Assembly: GCF_028583425.1 (NCBI RefSeq)
Contig: NC_072796.1
Span: forward strand, 86,604,464 to 86,668,463
Direction of reading: 5' to 3'
Source of the DNA: Eublepharis macularius
Lineage: Eukaryota; Chordata; Lepidosauria; Squamata; Eublepharidae
DNA length: 64,000 bases
Part shown: positions 1 to 11,767 of the stretch, in pieces
How positions within the stretch are numbered: position 1 is the first letter of the stretch
Layout of the letters: every line of letters starts with the position of its first letter
Notes under the pieces: model-generated
Told to the model about the DNA's origin: nothing
The model's input: only the letters and a program-made list of their open reading frames with translations
Databases searched by the model: none
Position numbers and translations under genes: made by a program

Positions 1-2058
1 TGACTGAACCAGTCAGTGGGAGTCATTACAGAATGTACCCCTCCCCCCTTGTCCACAGGATGGATGTAGGGCAGCAACAGGACCCCTCTGGGGCAGAGGA
101 CCCACTCCCTGAAAATGGCAGTAGATAATGGGCCTGGCCCAGGGAGGGGTGGTGGTGGTACCATAGTCCCAGGAAGGCAAGCTACCCAAACAACCTCCAT
201 TTCTAACAACCCTCCTCTCCAGTCACTGGAGTCCCTCTCTCAGGATCGTTGCTATTCTACCCACTTCCCCACCCAGAGATCTGGCTGATCTACCTCCTGC
301 TCCTGCTCTTCATCTAGGTTACACAGTGATGTCACAGGAGGTGCTGGGCCCAGTAGTGCAGGGCCAAGTGTCCACTCAGGGCCATCTCTGTCCTGAAGAA
401 GGCACTGCTGTCCCTCTGGTTCCTTGCCACTGGCTCATTCTGATTGCGGAGGTACTGGAAGTCTTCCAAATTTTGGCAGGCTGCTGCCTGCACAGCTTCC
501 TGGATGCCGTGCTGCTGCATCTGCAGGAATGTGTCCACTTCCCCCAGGAGAAGTCAGAGATGGTCCCGACCTCTGTCAGATTTACTGTGTTTACAGGTTT
601 CCTGAACATTGTGGGGGCAAGCAACCCTACCAATATCATACCCATATCCCAGGGTGTGAATGCTACTCAGAAACCCGGCCATGAGGTCATTGAAGATGCT
701 TTCGTGGTCATGGCTAGCCTGGATGTTCCAGCTGGAGAAGCAGTGTTAGTGTTGGTAAACTTGTGCCTCATCCCATGAGCATGAGCATGATATGGACCTG
801 AACAGAGGGGTGGGGGCCTCAGACTAACTTGCTGGGATGGCCATTCCATGGGTGCTAGGCTGCTGCCATTACTGTGACAGTCACTGAAGTGCTTCTGTGC
901 ATCCATAAAAGCATCATCTGGAGGACCGTCTCCATTAACATTAGGAATCAAGACTGGAAGATGACATCTCTGAAGTCTGATGGTCCCAGTTGCCATTTAG
1001 GGTTTCATAAGTTTAATACTTGAAACAAATCAAACTATTTTATAAAAAGAGTGAGAACATGAGAAACAGAATAGGCAATCTATCTGACAAATTGCAGTAA
1101 TACCAAAAGGTTTCTCAACCCACACTGAGCATTACAGGATGCTTGCTTTCCAGTGGAGATTAATGTATCCTTCAATAATTGACAGTCCTGCAGGCGATGT
1201 TTTTGGTAAAGAGGATTTCTTACTTCAACTTTAAATTGTCTGTTTGAGGAAGGGGAACAATCAAAGGTTAAGCTGTGAGCTCACTGACAATTACTAGAAG
1301 TTCAGTATAGGTTTTCTAATTCCTAATATATTTTATTCACAGTTGGCAAAATTCAACATGAGTGAGACAAAGATGAGAAGCACATAATGTTTTATATAAG
1401 AGGGGAGACATTCTATGTACATTTTTCTGCCAAAGAACATGGAGGAAATAAGTAATAATGGGCTGGATTCAGCCAGATCCAGTCAGTCTCTGTACTACAG
1501 ATTCCTTTCCTCATGTCTTTGTCCATTCAGGTCCCATGATCCCCAGCACTGATTTTGTAGTAGTCAAGAGATTCCTCCACTCACCAATGGAAAAGCTGAA
1601 TGGATTCAGCCTAATGAGAAATTATATTCATCTCCTTATTGAAAAACTGCCTTGTTCAATAGTTACTAGAATAAATCAAATTATTCTGTGCATTTCATTG
1701 GTTTGAATATGAGCCCCAAGAGCTGAGCTCCACTCACTCAATGGTGCTTGTGGCTGCATCTTCTCAGTCTGTGTTGGAGAAAAATGCTCTTCCAAAACCT
1801 AAAACTTAAAAAGAAAGAAGTTAAAAAAAGCAGGGAACTTAATCCAATTTGAATGGCATCATATAAAATCTACATTTCAAATGGTTGTCTAAAAAAACCC
1901 TAAAATAAAAAAGTTCAACTGAACCTTAGTTGCTGTGCATCACAGGGAGATGTTGGTAGAGCTCTGCAGCACTTCCCAGCCCAATTCTGAGCAGAAAACA
2001 AATAAGTTTTCAAAAATGTTGTTCTCGTCTGGCTCATACAGAAAACCCCCACAAAGTT
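1..2058. other. Unassigned DNA, no gene recognised
   Basis: I recognise no gene here. Positions 290-1000 are less AT-rich and hold overlapping open frames of up to 150 codons on the plus strand and 109 and 68 codons on the minus strand. None shows a domain or motif I know, the frames disrupt one another, and they lie among obvious non-coding DNA. The minus-strand frame around 332-540 has a glutamine/alanine-rich helical look and could be debris of a transposon accessory protein, but I cannot support that. Confidence 0.4.
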
Positions 2059-2073
2059 AGGAAATATTGTTAG

Positions 2074-3384
2074 GAGAAATAATAGGTTCTTGGATTTAGA
2101 AGGACATGACTTGAGATTTGGGTGGCATGGCTATTTGTGGTATGATAAAGTAAAAGTTAATGTGGATTTTAAAAAAATCATTATATTAGACATGCCATTT
2201 TGAGAATATGGGGAAAATATAAACTGAGATTGTTAGAAATTACCATTGTGGCTCTCAACTCAGGAAGCATTTTATAGGCATGAACTGATAACTAAACAAA
2301 AGTGGTTAACCTATGAGGACTTGTTAGATATTTTACAAGGGGACTGTAAAATGAAGTCAAGAGAAGATTTGATAGCTAAAGGTTATAGGTGTTGATGGTG
2401 TTTTTATGCACAATTGTTAGGTTTCAAATAGATAAAAATTATGGGGTTTTGAACAAAAGAAATCTGAATTTGAAATAGAATTATGTACAAATGATGGCCA
2501 TGTTATTGCTAAAATGCATAAACTTTTAAGATTTGAGACAGAAGGAGTGAAAGATAGGAGTGAAAGAAAGGAGTGAAAGAAAAATGGGCTAAATTTTTTG
2601 GGTATAATATACAAGTGGGACAATGGAAGAATATGTGAAGGATCAGACATTTACTCTGAGTTCTATGCTTAAAGAGAATTTTTATATAATGATGTATCAT
2701 TGGTATATGTCTCCAGAAAAACTAGCTAAAATATATAAAAATATTCTGAATAAATGTTGGAAATGTGAACAGCATGAAGGGATATTTTATCACCTCTGGT
2801 GGAGTTGTGACAAAGCCAAAAAAAATTGGATACAGATCCATATGGTAATACAGAAAAACTTGAAGATTCATATACAATTTAAAACAGAATCTTTATTGTT
2901 GGGATTAATGGATAGACAGCTGGAAAATAGACATGGGCAAAGCTATTATATGCTCAAAAATGGAAGTGTCCAATATTGCCCACAATAGAGTGGACTGTGA
3001 AGATGATGGAGTTAGCTGAGATGGCGAAACTGACAACTTTGATTAGAGAAAAGACACTATATACATTTATATCAAACTGGAAACCCCTTATTGACTTTGT
3101 GAGCGAAACTGGAAAAAAAAGAACTGACGATTTGTGGTTTTGAAGCATTAAGAGGGGGGGGGGGAAGAAAAAAAAGGACTACAGAAAAATGAAAAGTTTT
3201 ATTCTGATAACAAGAATACAAGTGTGAATTCTATAATTATGCTGATATTTATCGTAAAAAAAATCAAAGTTTTTTCTATACATCTTTTTGTTTCTTTCCT
3301 TTTCTTTGCTTTTTTTTCTTGGTATTTTTCTTTTTAAAGCTGTATCTCTTTTTAAAACTTTTCAATAAAAATCATTGGAAAAAA
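2074..3384 (+). mobile_element. 5'-truncated L1-type LINE with 15-bp target duplication
   Basis: This is the 3' end of an L1-clade non-LTR retrotransposon. A decayed frame at about 2660-2980 reads like the C-terminal part of L1 ORF2, with the series NKCWKCEQHEGIFYHLWW followed by C and K-rich residues, typical of the region after the reverse transcriptase. Earlier frames (2110-2340) also resemble ORF2 but have stops. The 3' end has an AATAAA-type signal and a short A-tract at 3362-3384. AGGAAATATTGTTAG occurs at 2059-2073 and again at 3385-3399, a clean 15-bp target-site duplication that fixes both ends. The copy is dead on arrival. Confidence 0.85.
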
Positions 3385-3475
3385 AGGAAATATTGTTAGA
3401 AGATGTTAAGAAAATATACAAGTATCTAAATTAAAACAAGAGAATCCCACAGAAGCACCTAAAATGAAGCTGTAT

Positions 3476-3640
3476 TTATTTTGTTTTGTTTTGTTTTGTT
3501 TTATTTATATTCTTTATAGTCCACCTTTCTCACTGAGACTCAAGGCAGATTACATAGCATGAGATGAGATTAATACAATCAGTAATAAGTATCAAAGACA
3601 TTTCCATAAAAATGCCATAGGGCAAATAAATACAAGTTTA
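3476..3640 (-). repeat. L2/CR1-type LINE 3' tail fragment
   Basis: On the minus strand this reads as a LINE 3' terminus: a stretch matching the common squamate tail (CTTGAGTCTCAGTGAGAAAG, then GTGGACTATAAAG) followed by A-rich (AAAAC)n at 3480-3505. No coding sequence remains. Family assignment is by resemblance only. Confidence 0.5.
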
Positions 3641-3934
3641 CAACGACGTAGTGTTAGCAAGAATCCAATACAGAGTTGAAGAAATGCTGAAACAGAGTAT
3701 AAGCAATTCTAGGATTGACATTAGACAACACAGAACTGCCCAGTAGGATCATACATGAAGCACAGGTAGTAAAAGAAGCACATACTTAAATCTACAGATA
3801 GGAAACCCCCTCCCTGAATTACTGTATTGTTGTTGTATTTCTTCTTTATCAAGTGGAGGGAACAGGAGCACATATAATGAAGGGCAGCTGCAGCGGCTGA
3901 AGCTCCTCCTGTGAGCCAGTGATGGTATAGGATG

Positions 3935-3936
<2 letters not shown>

Positions 3937-3970
<34 letters not shown>
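3937..3970 (+). repeat. (GTCT)n microsatellite
   Basis: About eight and a half perfect tandem copies of the tetranucleotide GTCT. On the minus strand they create an artificial Thr-Asp-Arg-Gln repeat in open frames, which is not a protein. Confidence 0.95.
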
Positions 3971-5720
3971 GGCAGTATCTTGCCAGGTCTGGCAGGCTGC
4001 AGTGGTACTGGCTTGCTAGGTTGGTTTTGCTTAGATTCTTCCATTTGACATTAGTTGTGCTGGGATTGCCACTTTGGCCCACGGTTCTTCTGTGATTCTC
4101 TGGTTTGACGTTGATTATTGTTGGTTCTGTTCGCATTTGGATGCTTTTGGCCAGTAGTTGCTCTTGTGTGTTTTGCTAGTGGCTTATTTGTCCTGGAGAA
4201 AGCATAGAATTTCCCCCCAAAGGAAACAACAGAGACAAGTAGGATGGCTCAAGGGCTCATTGAACTGGACCCCTTGATTTGGGGAAGGAATTTTAAGTGG
4301 ACAAACAGGACTATATTTTCTGCTATTTTGGTGTCGTTTGTTTGAAAAACAGCCACTCCTGTCCCTGGAAAAGAGTCTCGAGTAAAGACGAATGAATCCT
4401 CAAAATGTCGATATTCTTGAAAAAAACACAAGTCTGAATCCCTAAACTTTATTGGGTACCTTATTTAATAATTCAGAATTTTGGTCTCTGAAAATTCCAT
4501 TTTTTCAAGTACAAATTGCTAGTAGCCAGACCTTTTCACCTCAGCCTCCTTCCCACCCGTCTTTAAAGGTGACTTGGCCAGCCAAGCATAACCCTTGCCA
4601 CCTCTGTTCTCCCACAAAAATGCCACACAGGGAGTCAGCCTGTCTGTGAGTGAGGCTGAGCCAAGCCTTTCACCCATACAGCTGCCAACCTCCAGGTGAG
4701 GCCTGGCGTTCTACCTGAATTACAGCCGAGGCTACAGATATCCATTCCCCTGAAGGAAATGGCAGCTTCTAAGGCAGACCCTATGGCATCATGTCCCCAG
4801 TGAACTCCCTCCCCTCCCTGAACTCCACCCTCACCAGCCACCATCCCCAAAGCTTTAGTTGGTAGGAAATAAGCCACTACCAATTAGCTGTTGCAGCAGG
4901 TTTTTTTAAGGGGCTGGGCTTCTGGAATGGCTGCACACCCTCAGTGGGGGCAGGGAAGTCTTATACCATGCTGACTCCCTTCAGGGATTACAATAAGACA
5001 TGTGAACACAGGAAGTGCTATGTAATGCTAAGTATTATTATAAGATAAAGGGCATGATTTGGCCAAAGTTAAGCAGTTTTAAGTGCTATTGTTCCTGATG
5101 GACAAGCACATGCTTAGCTCTCTTCTACTGAAATCAAAGGGATCAAAAACACTCAGTTGGACAAGGATAAATTCTTTTTTAAGTGAAGTGAAATAAAATG
5201 CTAAGAATAAACCAGCAAAACTTTCACATTTCAAATATGTAATTTAAAATTTTGGTTTCCTGATGGCAATTTTCTTTAGGAGATTGAAGCACATTTCATA
5301 TACCATATTTTGTAAAATAACCTAGCCATATTTTTTCTATTTTAAAAAGTGCCATTTACAAAAAAGTAAATATATTTAACAGGAAAGCGGTCACATCTGC
5401 AGATTACACTAACAAGTTATTAAACCTAAGTTTCACTTAAATGAACCACATTTTATTCCATTTCATCTTGCTGGATATTTTCATAATGAAACATCACTAT
5501 CTCCCCAGAGCCTTTGTTTTATGTTTATGTATCATAGCCTACAGTGTTAAGGAACTGCTGCAAAAGATAATCCCAGTGCAATGGGAGCTCTAATAGATTT
5601 CATCTCAATGGATGTCTGTCCGGATTACCAGCTAGTATATATTCTCAGGGCTGCCTTAGGCACTTTAGTTCTGATAGGGATATTAAAATATTGCTTCTGT
5701 AGTTCATCTATCTGGATATT
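3971..5720. other. Unassigned intergenic DNA
   Basis: No gene, RNA gene or recognisable transposon apart from ordinary AT-rich sequence. Open frames here are short and lack motifs. Confidence 0.4.
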
Positions 5721-5750
5721 GCCATTCTAAGCAAGCTTACACCCTTTCAA

Positions 5751-5817
5751 CAGTGCAATCCTAAACACAGGTATATCCTTCTAAGTCAATTGAAGTCATT
5801 GGGTTAAGACTGCACTG
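5751..5817. repeat. Small palindromic dispersed repeat (CAGTGCA...TGCACTG)
   Basis: A 67-bp element with complementary ends (CAGTGCA at 5751, TGCACTG at the right end) and a partly self-complementary body containing TTCTAAGTCAATTGAAGTCA. Related copies lie at 7245-7307, 8079-8309 (interrupted), 47178-47273 and 55217-55311. The layout is that of a fold-back MITE-like repeat. Family name not assigned. Confidence 0.6.
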
Positions 5818-5924
5818 CTGGAGTTCAACTCTGTCCCATGATCTTAAGGGTCTTAGCATTTGATTCACACTGAAGTTAAAGGCAATGAAACCAAACAAAA
5901 TGGTTTAATATTGACATCCATTCA

Positions 5925-6690
5925 AGCCAGTGACCTCTAGGCTGGACTACTGTAACGCACTGTTCGCTGGACTTCCCCTGAACCTGATTCGACGGTTACA
6001 GCTGGCACAGAATGCAGCAGCATGGGTCATCACTGGAACGCCAATGCATGCACAAATAACGCCGGTACTACGTCAGCTGCACTGGCTGCTGGTAGAGTAC
6101 CGAATCAGGTTCAAGGTTTTGGTACTAACCTATAAAGCCCTATGGGGACTGGGACCGGCATATCTGCGGGACTGCCTCTCCCCATATGAACCCCAGAGGA
6201 CTCTTCGCTCTTGCAATAAACATCTACTAAAGATCCCTGGCCCTAGGGAGGCCTGCCTGGCATCAGCCAGGGCTTTTTCAGTCCAGGCCCCAGCCTGGTG
6301 GAATGCTCTGTCCAATGAGACCAGGGCCCAGCGAGATTTGTTAGCTTTTCGCCAGGCCTGTAAAACAGAGCTGTTCTGCCTGGCATATGGTCTATGCGAA
6401 GCTGTGCCCCCTAGTCAGGGGAGTACAGCATATGCCCTCCCTATTAGTGACACCTTCATCTCTCATATTTCCCTGCCAAAATGCTTTGGAGATGGCTAAA
6501 AAGGTGGTTGTCTAGATTATGTGCTGCTGTGTTTACATATATATATAAATCTACATATTTAAGGTGTTTTATGGTTTTAAATTGTATAAACTGTGAAATA
6601 TGATTTTAAACCTGGTTGTAATCCTCCCTGAGCCTGCTGATGTGAGGAGGGTGGAATATAAATAAAATATAAACAAACAAACAAATATTA
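5925..6690 (+). pseudogene. L2/CR1-type LINE reverse transcriptase C-terminus, 5'-truncated
   Basis: A frame at 5930-6499 encodes the region downstream of the RT catalytic core of L2/CR1-type LINEs. It opens with TSRLDYCNALFAGLP, continues with RRLQLAQNAAAWVITGTP and ITPVLRQLHWL, and includes the LTYKALWGLGPAYLRDCL segment. No catalytic YADD is present, so only the 3' third of ORF2 is retained. The 3' untranslated part ends in a tail with GAATATAAATAAAATATAAA and a short (AAAC)n run at 6655-6690. The frame reads on past the usual end, showing decay. Confidence 0.85.
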
Positions 6691-7502
6691 TATTATATTA
6701 CTAAATATGTCCACATTTCATGTACAACCATGTGGTGAGCTCCTTGTGGCCAACAGGTTTTTGTACATGCAGGATCCAAGAATGAGGGTCTGGGGAGAGC
6801 AATAGGCCCACTTTACCAGAGTCTAGGACTTCAGCAGGGTTTGACCATCTTTGTAGGCTGCCTCCATATCTGAGTGCTGAATGCTGCTGGACATCTAAAC
6901 AAGTAAACAAATATTTGGTAATTACAGAGGAATCTGGGATGCACCTAGTTTAAACACACTGTCCCAAAGAGAATCTTGCTTCCTCAGACTGTTAATCCAG
7001 CACCCCTCATGTGTAATCAGAGTGCCTTTAGCTGCAAGCAGAATGTGTAGCATTAGCATTTCCACAGGATCTATACTCATATATTAACAAATATCATTTA
7101 CATTTCCCACTTCGGGGCATTTGTCCAGCAGATGCAGTTTCTACAGTTTGAATTATTTCCCTAAAGTCATACTTGGATGACCAGGCTAAGATTGCCCCAA
7201 CAATGTCCCTCACCAACCGAAACACCCTTCTTCTCTTATGCTACCATCTTAAGCAGAGTTACACTCTTCTAATTCCATTGACTTAAATGGATCGAGAAGG
7301 ATGTAACTTGTTAAATAGTGGGTTCAGACATCACGTAGTTCAACAGCTCTTTATTCAGCAGGAACACAGACAGACTTTTAGGTGGCCATACACACATACA
7401 TATACACAACTTCAATCTCAAACCACTCCCCAATAACTCAACACCCAATAGAAACACACAGAACAGGAACCCTTCATTTGCGTCAACTATGTACATTATA
7501 AC
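6691..7502. other. Unassigned DNA with one small palindromic repeat
   Basis: No gene seen. Positions 7245-7307 resemble the palindromic dispersed repeat (CTTAAGCAGAGTTACAC core) described at 5751. Confidence 0.4.
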
Positions 7503-7505
7503 TTA

Positions 7506-7623
7506 GGGCCAAGCTACAAGTGACGAATGACACTTGAACGGCAAGTGTATTTCTCCCTGTTCACTTGCCCTCCACTCAATCCACTTGCTGTTCAAGTGTC
7601 ATTCGTCACTTGTAGTTTGGTCC
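7506..7623. mobile_element. Harbinger-like MITE with TTA duplication
   Basis: A 118-bp element whose two ends are inverted copies of each other over about 42 bp: GGGCCAAGCTACAAGTGACG at the left and its near-exact complement at the right (ending TTGTAGTTTGGTCC). It is flanked by TTA at 7503-7505 and 7624-7626. Ends starting GGGCC with a TTA/TWA duplication fit the PIF/Harbinger superfamily. It has no coding capacity. A diverged relative of its interior is at about 46240-46300. Confidence 0.75.
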
Positions 7624-8090
7624 TTATTTACAGCTCAATGATTGGTCTTTATCTTGCCATCCTGATTGGCTGCAATCCGCTATTAGCAGCCAATGATAGT
7701 GTAGGCCTCAGTTCCCTTGCTTAAGCTAGAGTTCGACCAATACATTACATAACTCTTGCTACGTGACGTCTCTTAACTCTTGTTAAGATTGTTACTTTAT
7801 TGAATTATTCCCAGAACTCTGAACCATGCACTTTTCCATTCACACCACATGCACACTCTGTGCTTGGTCCTCTCCCAACATTTTAAGTCTGGAGAAAAAA
7901 GATGTTTTGTTTTAAATTCTGCCACTGGCCCTATAATGGGGGACCAACACCTTTCCCTAAGCTAGCTTTTGCTAACACGAGGCAAAATGGGTTGTGGAAC
8001 TGCTTGGGCTCCCATTAGACTGCAACAGTACATGACATGTCTCATCTCCTTTCACATTATTTGCTGCTTATACATTTACAGTTCAATTCT

Positions 8091-8242
8091 GGGCTGCTTC
8101 CACACACGTTGGATAATCCACTTTCAATACTCTTTAGTAAACATTTGAAACTGATTTTCCATGTGTGGAACAAAAAATCCACTTCTAAAGGATTATGAAA
8201 GTGCATTGAAAGTGCATTATTCAACGTGTGTGGAAATGGCCC
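8091..8242. mobile_element. Palindromic non-autonomous DNA transposon (hAT-like MITE)
   Basis: The ends GGGCTGCTTCCACACACGTT and AACGTGTGTGGAAATGGCCC are inverted copies with few mismatches, and the inner parts (CACTTTCAATAC.. and ..GCATTGAAAGTGC) are also complementary, making the whole element a long hairpin. It sits inside a copy of the small palindromic repeat (CAGTTCAATTCT to the left, GAACAGAGTGATACCCTTC to the right), so it is younger than that copy. Superfamily is inferred from the terminal GGGC sequence. I could not fix an exact target duplication. Confidence 0.65.
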
Positions 8243-8309
8243 TGAACAGAGTGATACCCTTCTAAGAACATTAATGGACTTAGTAGGATGTGTAACTCTA
8301 CTTAGGATT

Positions 8310-8361
8310 CAGAGGAGTTAGCCGTGTTAGTCTGTGCTACTGGACTCTTTTTGATTTTGAT
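8310..8361 (-). mobile_element. 52-bp Penelope-like 3'-tip insertion with 13-bp duplication
   Basis: These 52 bp match only the terminal tip of the Penelope-like elements found at 36584 and 40093-43179: GAGGAGTTAGCCGTGTTAGT and then GCTACTGGACTCTTTTTGAT. The insert is flanked by TCTACTTAGGATT at 8297-8309 and 8362-8374, so it arrived as a discrete event. It has no coding capacity and stops before the hammerhead motif. Confidence 0.8.
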
Positions 8362-8374
8362 TCTACTTAGGATT

Positions 8375-8870
8375 GCGTCACAGAATCACAGATTCCTTAT
8401 TATGTACAAAGATGGGTGTAGAACTTAAGTAACCAGCTCCTTAGGTTTGAAAGGAAGGCAGCATCCTTGTGTTCAGGTAGTTTTAGCAGACATTTGGGCT
8501 TAAATTGGAAAGTGGTACTATGGCAGACCCCACCTTTCACACACTCTGCCACCCACCCTATACCTCCCTTCACAGGTTTGGGCTTCCTAGGCAGGTAAGA
8601 GCTGGTCATCAAATGCTACCTGTCTAGCCTCCAATTTAGCAGGTAGAAAGCCCTGGCCCAAATCCACACAGGGTCCCATCTCTCCTCTTCCAGAGGGTTC
8701 ACCAGACAGGCAGCTCATTTCCTGTATTTTCCTCCCCTCACCCAGTTACTGCTGAGGGTTATTGGGGAAAGGGAACTTAGAGTTTATTTTCCTCATACGC
8801 GGCCACCATTTACTTAAACTTGGCCCATTTAACATGATCAAAGAGGTCTTTGTGTGTCATGTTGTCCCTC
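8375..8870. other. Unassigned DNA
   Basis: No gene or recognised repeat seen in this stretch. Confidence 0.4.
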
Positions 8871-9184
8871 AACCAATGAATTCAAGCCAGTCAGGGTTAA
8901 ACAAAACAAAAAGAAACCTTATTTACAAGATGAAACATAGGAATGAATGGTTTTAAACTCATAAACAAACTGGGGTTAAACAGAGAATGTTTCAATGTAA
9001 CAAATCAGGTTTGTAATCAGTCAGCAAATATCTATGCTGCCTTCTCTCAGCAGCATCCACAGCCCTTCTCTTCACTTCTGACTCTCTCCAACAGACTCCA
9101 ACTGACCCTCGCTCAGCATTCCACCTCCTCTCATTGGTTAGTTTCTTAGGAAAGGCAGAGCTGGAGCCAGTCCTGTCCATCACA
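8870..9184 (-). repeat. Solo-LTR-like dispersed repeat, copy 1
   Basis: About 300 bp that is closely matched by 15625-15936 and, for its first part, by 33892-34000 in the opposite direction. On the minus strand it begins TGTGATGGACAGGACTGGCT and runs through CCAATGAGAGG (a CCAAT-like box) to a stretch with GTTTAACCCTGACTGGCTTG. A TG start, a CCAAT box near it and no coding sequence suggest a solo LTR, but I did not find a matching CA end with a duplication. Confidence 0.5.
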
Positions 9185-9339
9185 TGCCCCTCCTCCTAGA
9201 TATTGTCACAGGCAGACATCTATTTTTAGATCTCTGCAGGCGACAATGAGGACTTTTATCTCCTTATTTATATGTGTGTGTATGTATATATGCATAACCC
9301 ATATAAATGCACTGTCCAGGGTCTGAGGCTTGTAATTGT

Positions 9340-10375
9340 AATACAATATAATTACCAGGAGGAGGGGACGGGGGGCAGATGGGGGACAGCTACTCAGCTG
9401 CCCAGTCAGACACCAGGGCCCTGCCCATCCTGGCAACCAGGGGAGGGAAAGAGGCACCCAAGCTAAAGTGAGCCAAATGAGGCAGATGGAGGCCAGCCAG
9501 CTCCATTCTTCAGGGGGAGGCTAGGATCCCAGGCGAGGAGAGAGAGGGCAATCAGGAGGGGGCCCAACCAGGGGAAAAAGGCACAGGAGACAGGGACAGC
9601 CAGCCAGCAACCCCACTGGCAATAGAGGGAAGGCAGTACCAGGCCACACCCTTACCAGCAGGCAGCCTAGAGGAGGGTAGAGAGGACCAGGAGAGGATGG
9701 GAGCAAAGCAACCCCAGGTGGGGCAACCTAGGGCAACCAGTGAAGCAAACACAGGTGTGGCTGCCCAGAGCAGCCACCAAAGCAACCCCAGGCATGGCTG
9801 GCTGGGGCAGCCAGCAAAGCAACCCCAGATGTGGCTGCCTAGGGCAGCCAGGGCCATGGCTAGATGGTTGGGGGCGTGACTAGGAAGTGGAGCTGGGAAA
9901 TGGTGAAGGGATATAAGGGAAGTGCACACACAAGCAAGGTGTGGAGAGTTAGGAGCCAAGAGAGAGGGAAGGTGGGAGAGAGAGTCGGTATAAATGTGAA
10001 AGCCAGAGGAGGAGGAGGATATTCAGTATGGAAGGGAGAGGAGGCTGTAGGCAGACAAGGTGGAAAAGCGGACAAGAGGGTGAGGTATACCCCCCTCCAG
10101 CCATTGTCCAGAAGCCTGCACCAAGCCTACAGGAGACCTCACAGAAGTCCTTGACAAGTGCTAAGGCATCCTGAGTGGCTGTGTCCCAACCAGAGCTGGG
10201 CAAGACCACTTACAGGCAGCCCATGTGCCGTGCTAGGGCACCCAGCACAGCAACAGCCCAGATGGGGCGGGGTGTAGATGACGCCCAAGGACACTTAACA
10301 GGCGGCAGGCCAACAGGTGCAGCTACACCTGGGTGTGGACATGACACACACAGTAAATAAACCTACAATTATTAC
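9340..10375 (+). other. GC-rich segment with minisatellite, possible LTR remnant
   Basis: Base composition changes sharply to G/C-rich purine-biased sequence from 9357. Positions 9702-9852 hold about four diverged tandem copies of a 37-40 bp unit (GCAACCCCAG... GGGCAGCCAGC). A TATA-like GGATATAAGGG lies near 9906 and an AATAAA at 10356, consistent with an LTR or a short transcription unit on the plus strand, but no protein motif is present in its open frames. Function unknown. Confidence 0.35.
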
Positions 10376-10512
10376 AACTTTTGATTTTCCTGTAAAATAA
10401 TCACATAAATACATTTATCATTATAACAGATATTGCAATTTCACACCCCCGTCATTGGAGTGGTCTGCTGTACATGTTTTAAGCATCTTCACTCAAAGTG
10501 CCATTAAAACAT

Positions 10513-11111
10513 TCAGTGAAGCTCTTCATTTCTGAGTGATATGGTGTTGAAGTTATATGTTTCACCCCACAAACTTCTCATAGTCTCTTCATTAAAACTG
10601 ACAAACGAGGTTCCCCTATAAGGGATTATTTCTGCTGGGAAGCCTAGCCTACAGAATATGTTCATTAAATCATCAGCTATCACAGTGGTGTCCATACTGG
10701 ACAGTGCAACTGCCTCTGGATATTTTGTGGCATAATCCATTATAGCGAGGATGTATTTGTTCTCCCTCTGTGATGTTCTAGGCAATGGACCAACCAGGTG
10801 GATGCCTATCCACCTAAATGGCTCCTCTATGGGTGTAAAAGGCTCAAATTTTGCATTGGGTGTAAAAAGGCTCAAATTTTAACCCTCCCCTTTCCAATCT
10901 TCTGACAGATGTCCCAGGTCTTGCAATATTCTGCTACATTCTGGCCAATGTTTGGCCAATAGAAGTTTTGGGTCAGCCTGTGGTTGTTCTGTTCACACCC
11001 AGGTGACCTGCAAATGATCTGGCATGATTCACCCTTACTTTCCATCCTATACTTTCTCAGCACCACTAATTGTTTATGTGGTTCAAATGCAGCATGCCCC
11101 TTTTCCTTCAA
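10513..11111 (-). pseudogene. Ty3/gypsy integrase fragment
   Basis: Two adjoining minus-strand frames (10872-11111 and 10513-10875) together resemble a retroelement integrase. The first has the zinc-binding segment NFYWPNIGQNVAEYCKTWDICQK, lacking a clean second histidine. The second has the start of the catalytic core with PFRWIGIHLVGPLP (D changed to H at the expected first catalytic Asp), ILAIMDYATKYPEAVAL, and AEIIPYRGTSF where a second Asp would stand in the usual DRG context. Loss of both acidic residues and the frame break show it is inactive. Confidence 0.8.
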
Positions 11112-11767
11112 AGATTCCTTATATAACCGGCCTTGTTCCTTTCCTTTCCTTTCCTGATACAGTTCTTTTGAATTGGCCTTGTTTATATATGAATCGCGCA
11201 GGTTGTTCAGGCAACAAGTCCAAAGGGTTGGTGTTAGTTAGATTCTTTTGGGACTTCAATGTGTCATCCTGTTGTTGTTCTTCCTTTGTTGTCAGTTAGT
11301 GTTAACTGCTGAGGGGTAGGCTACACTTGTTTGATGATGTTTGCTTATTCTGGTTTTAAAGGTACTATTTGATTATTTCATTTGGGACAATTGTACCACA
11401 TATCTCCTGTTTCACCACACTGGTAGCATTTTTTCCATGATCCCTCCTCTCTGCCTTGAGATATTTATCTGGTTCTCTTGTCACCACTCCATGTATGATG
11501 TTTCTCAGGCAGGTGAGGTTCTTTATGTGGCTCATATCATTTTAAAAAAAATTCTGAGGATAAATTATTTCTTCATGATTCCCCTTTTATCAACACCAAC
11601 TTATCCATGATCTCAGCCACTTTAGCTACTATTCCTGGCTTTTTATCTTGCACCAGCCAGTAGTATTCAGTAGGTATGATTTTATAAACTTCCCCAGCCC
11701 TATTAGATTGACAACATCTTGCCAGCTCTCAGCCTTTTCTAACCATTGTTTCAGTAACTGTTCCAAT
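11112..11767 (-). other. Decayed interior of the gypsy element
   Basis: Lies between gag and integrase of the decayed element. It should hold the zinc knuckle and protease, but I see no convincing motif, and a small (TTTCC)n run near 11130-11155 adds to the decay. Confidence 0.35.

Noticed and set aside
326..996. Overlapping open frames of 60-150 codons on both strands
   Set aside because: No recognisable domain, conflicting frames and no supporting context, so not called as a gene.
3937..3970. CRISPR-like or coding repeat
   Set aside because: A simple tetranucleotide microsatellite without spacers.
9552..10209. Open frames up to 135 codons in the GC-rich segment
   Set aside because: They follow the low-complexity tandem repeats and G/C composition and have no motif on either strand.
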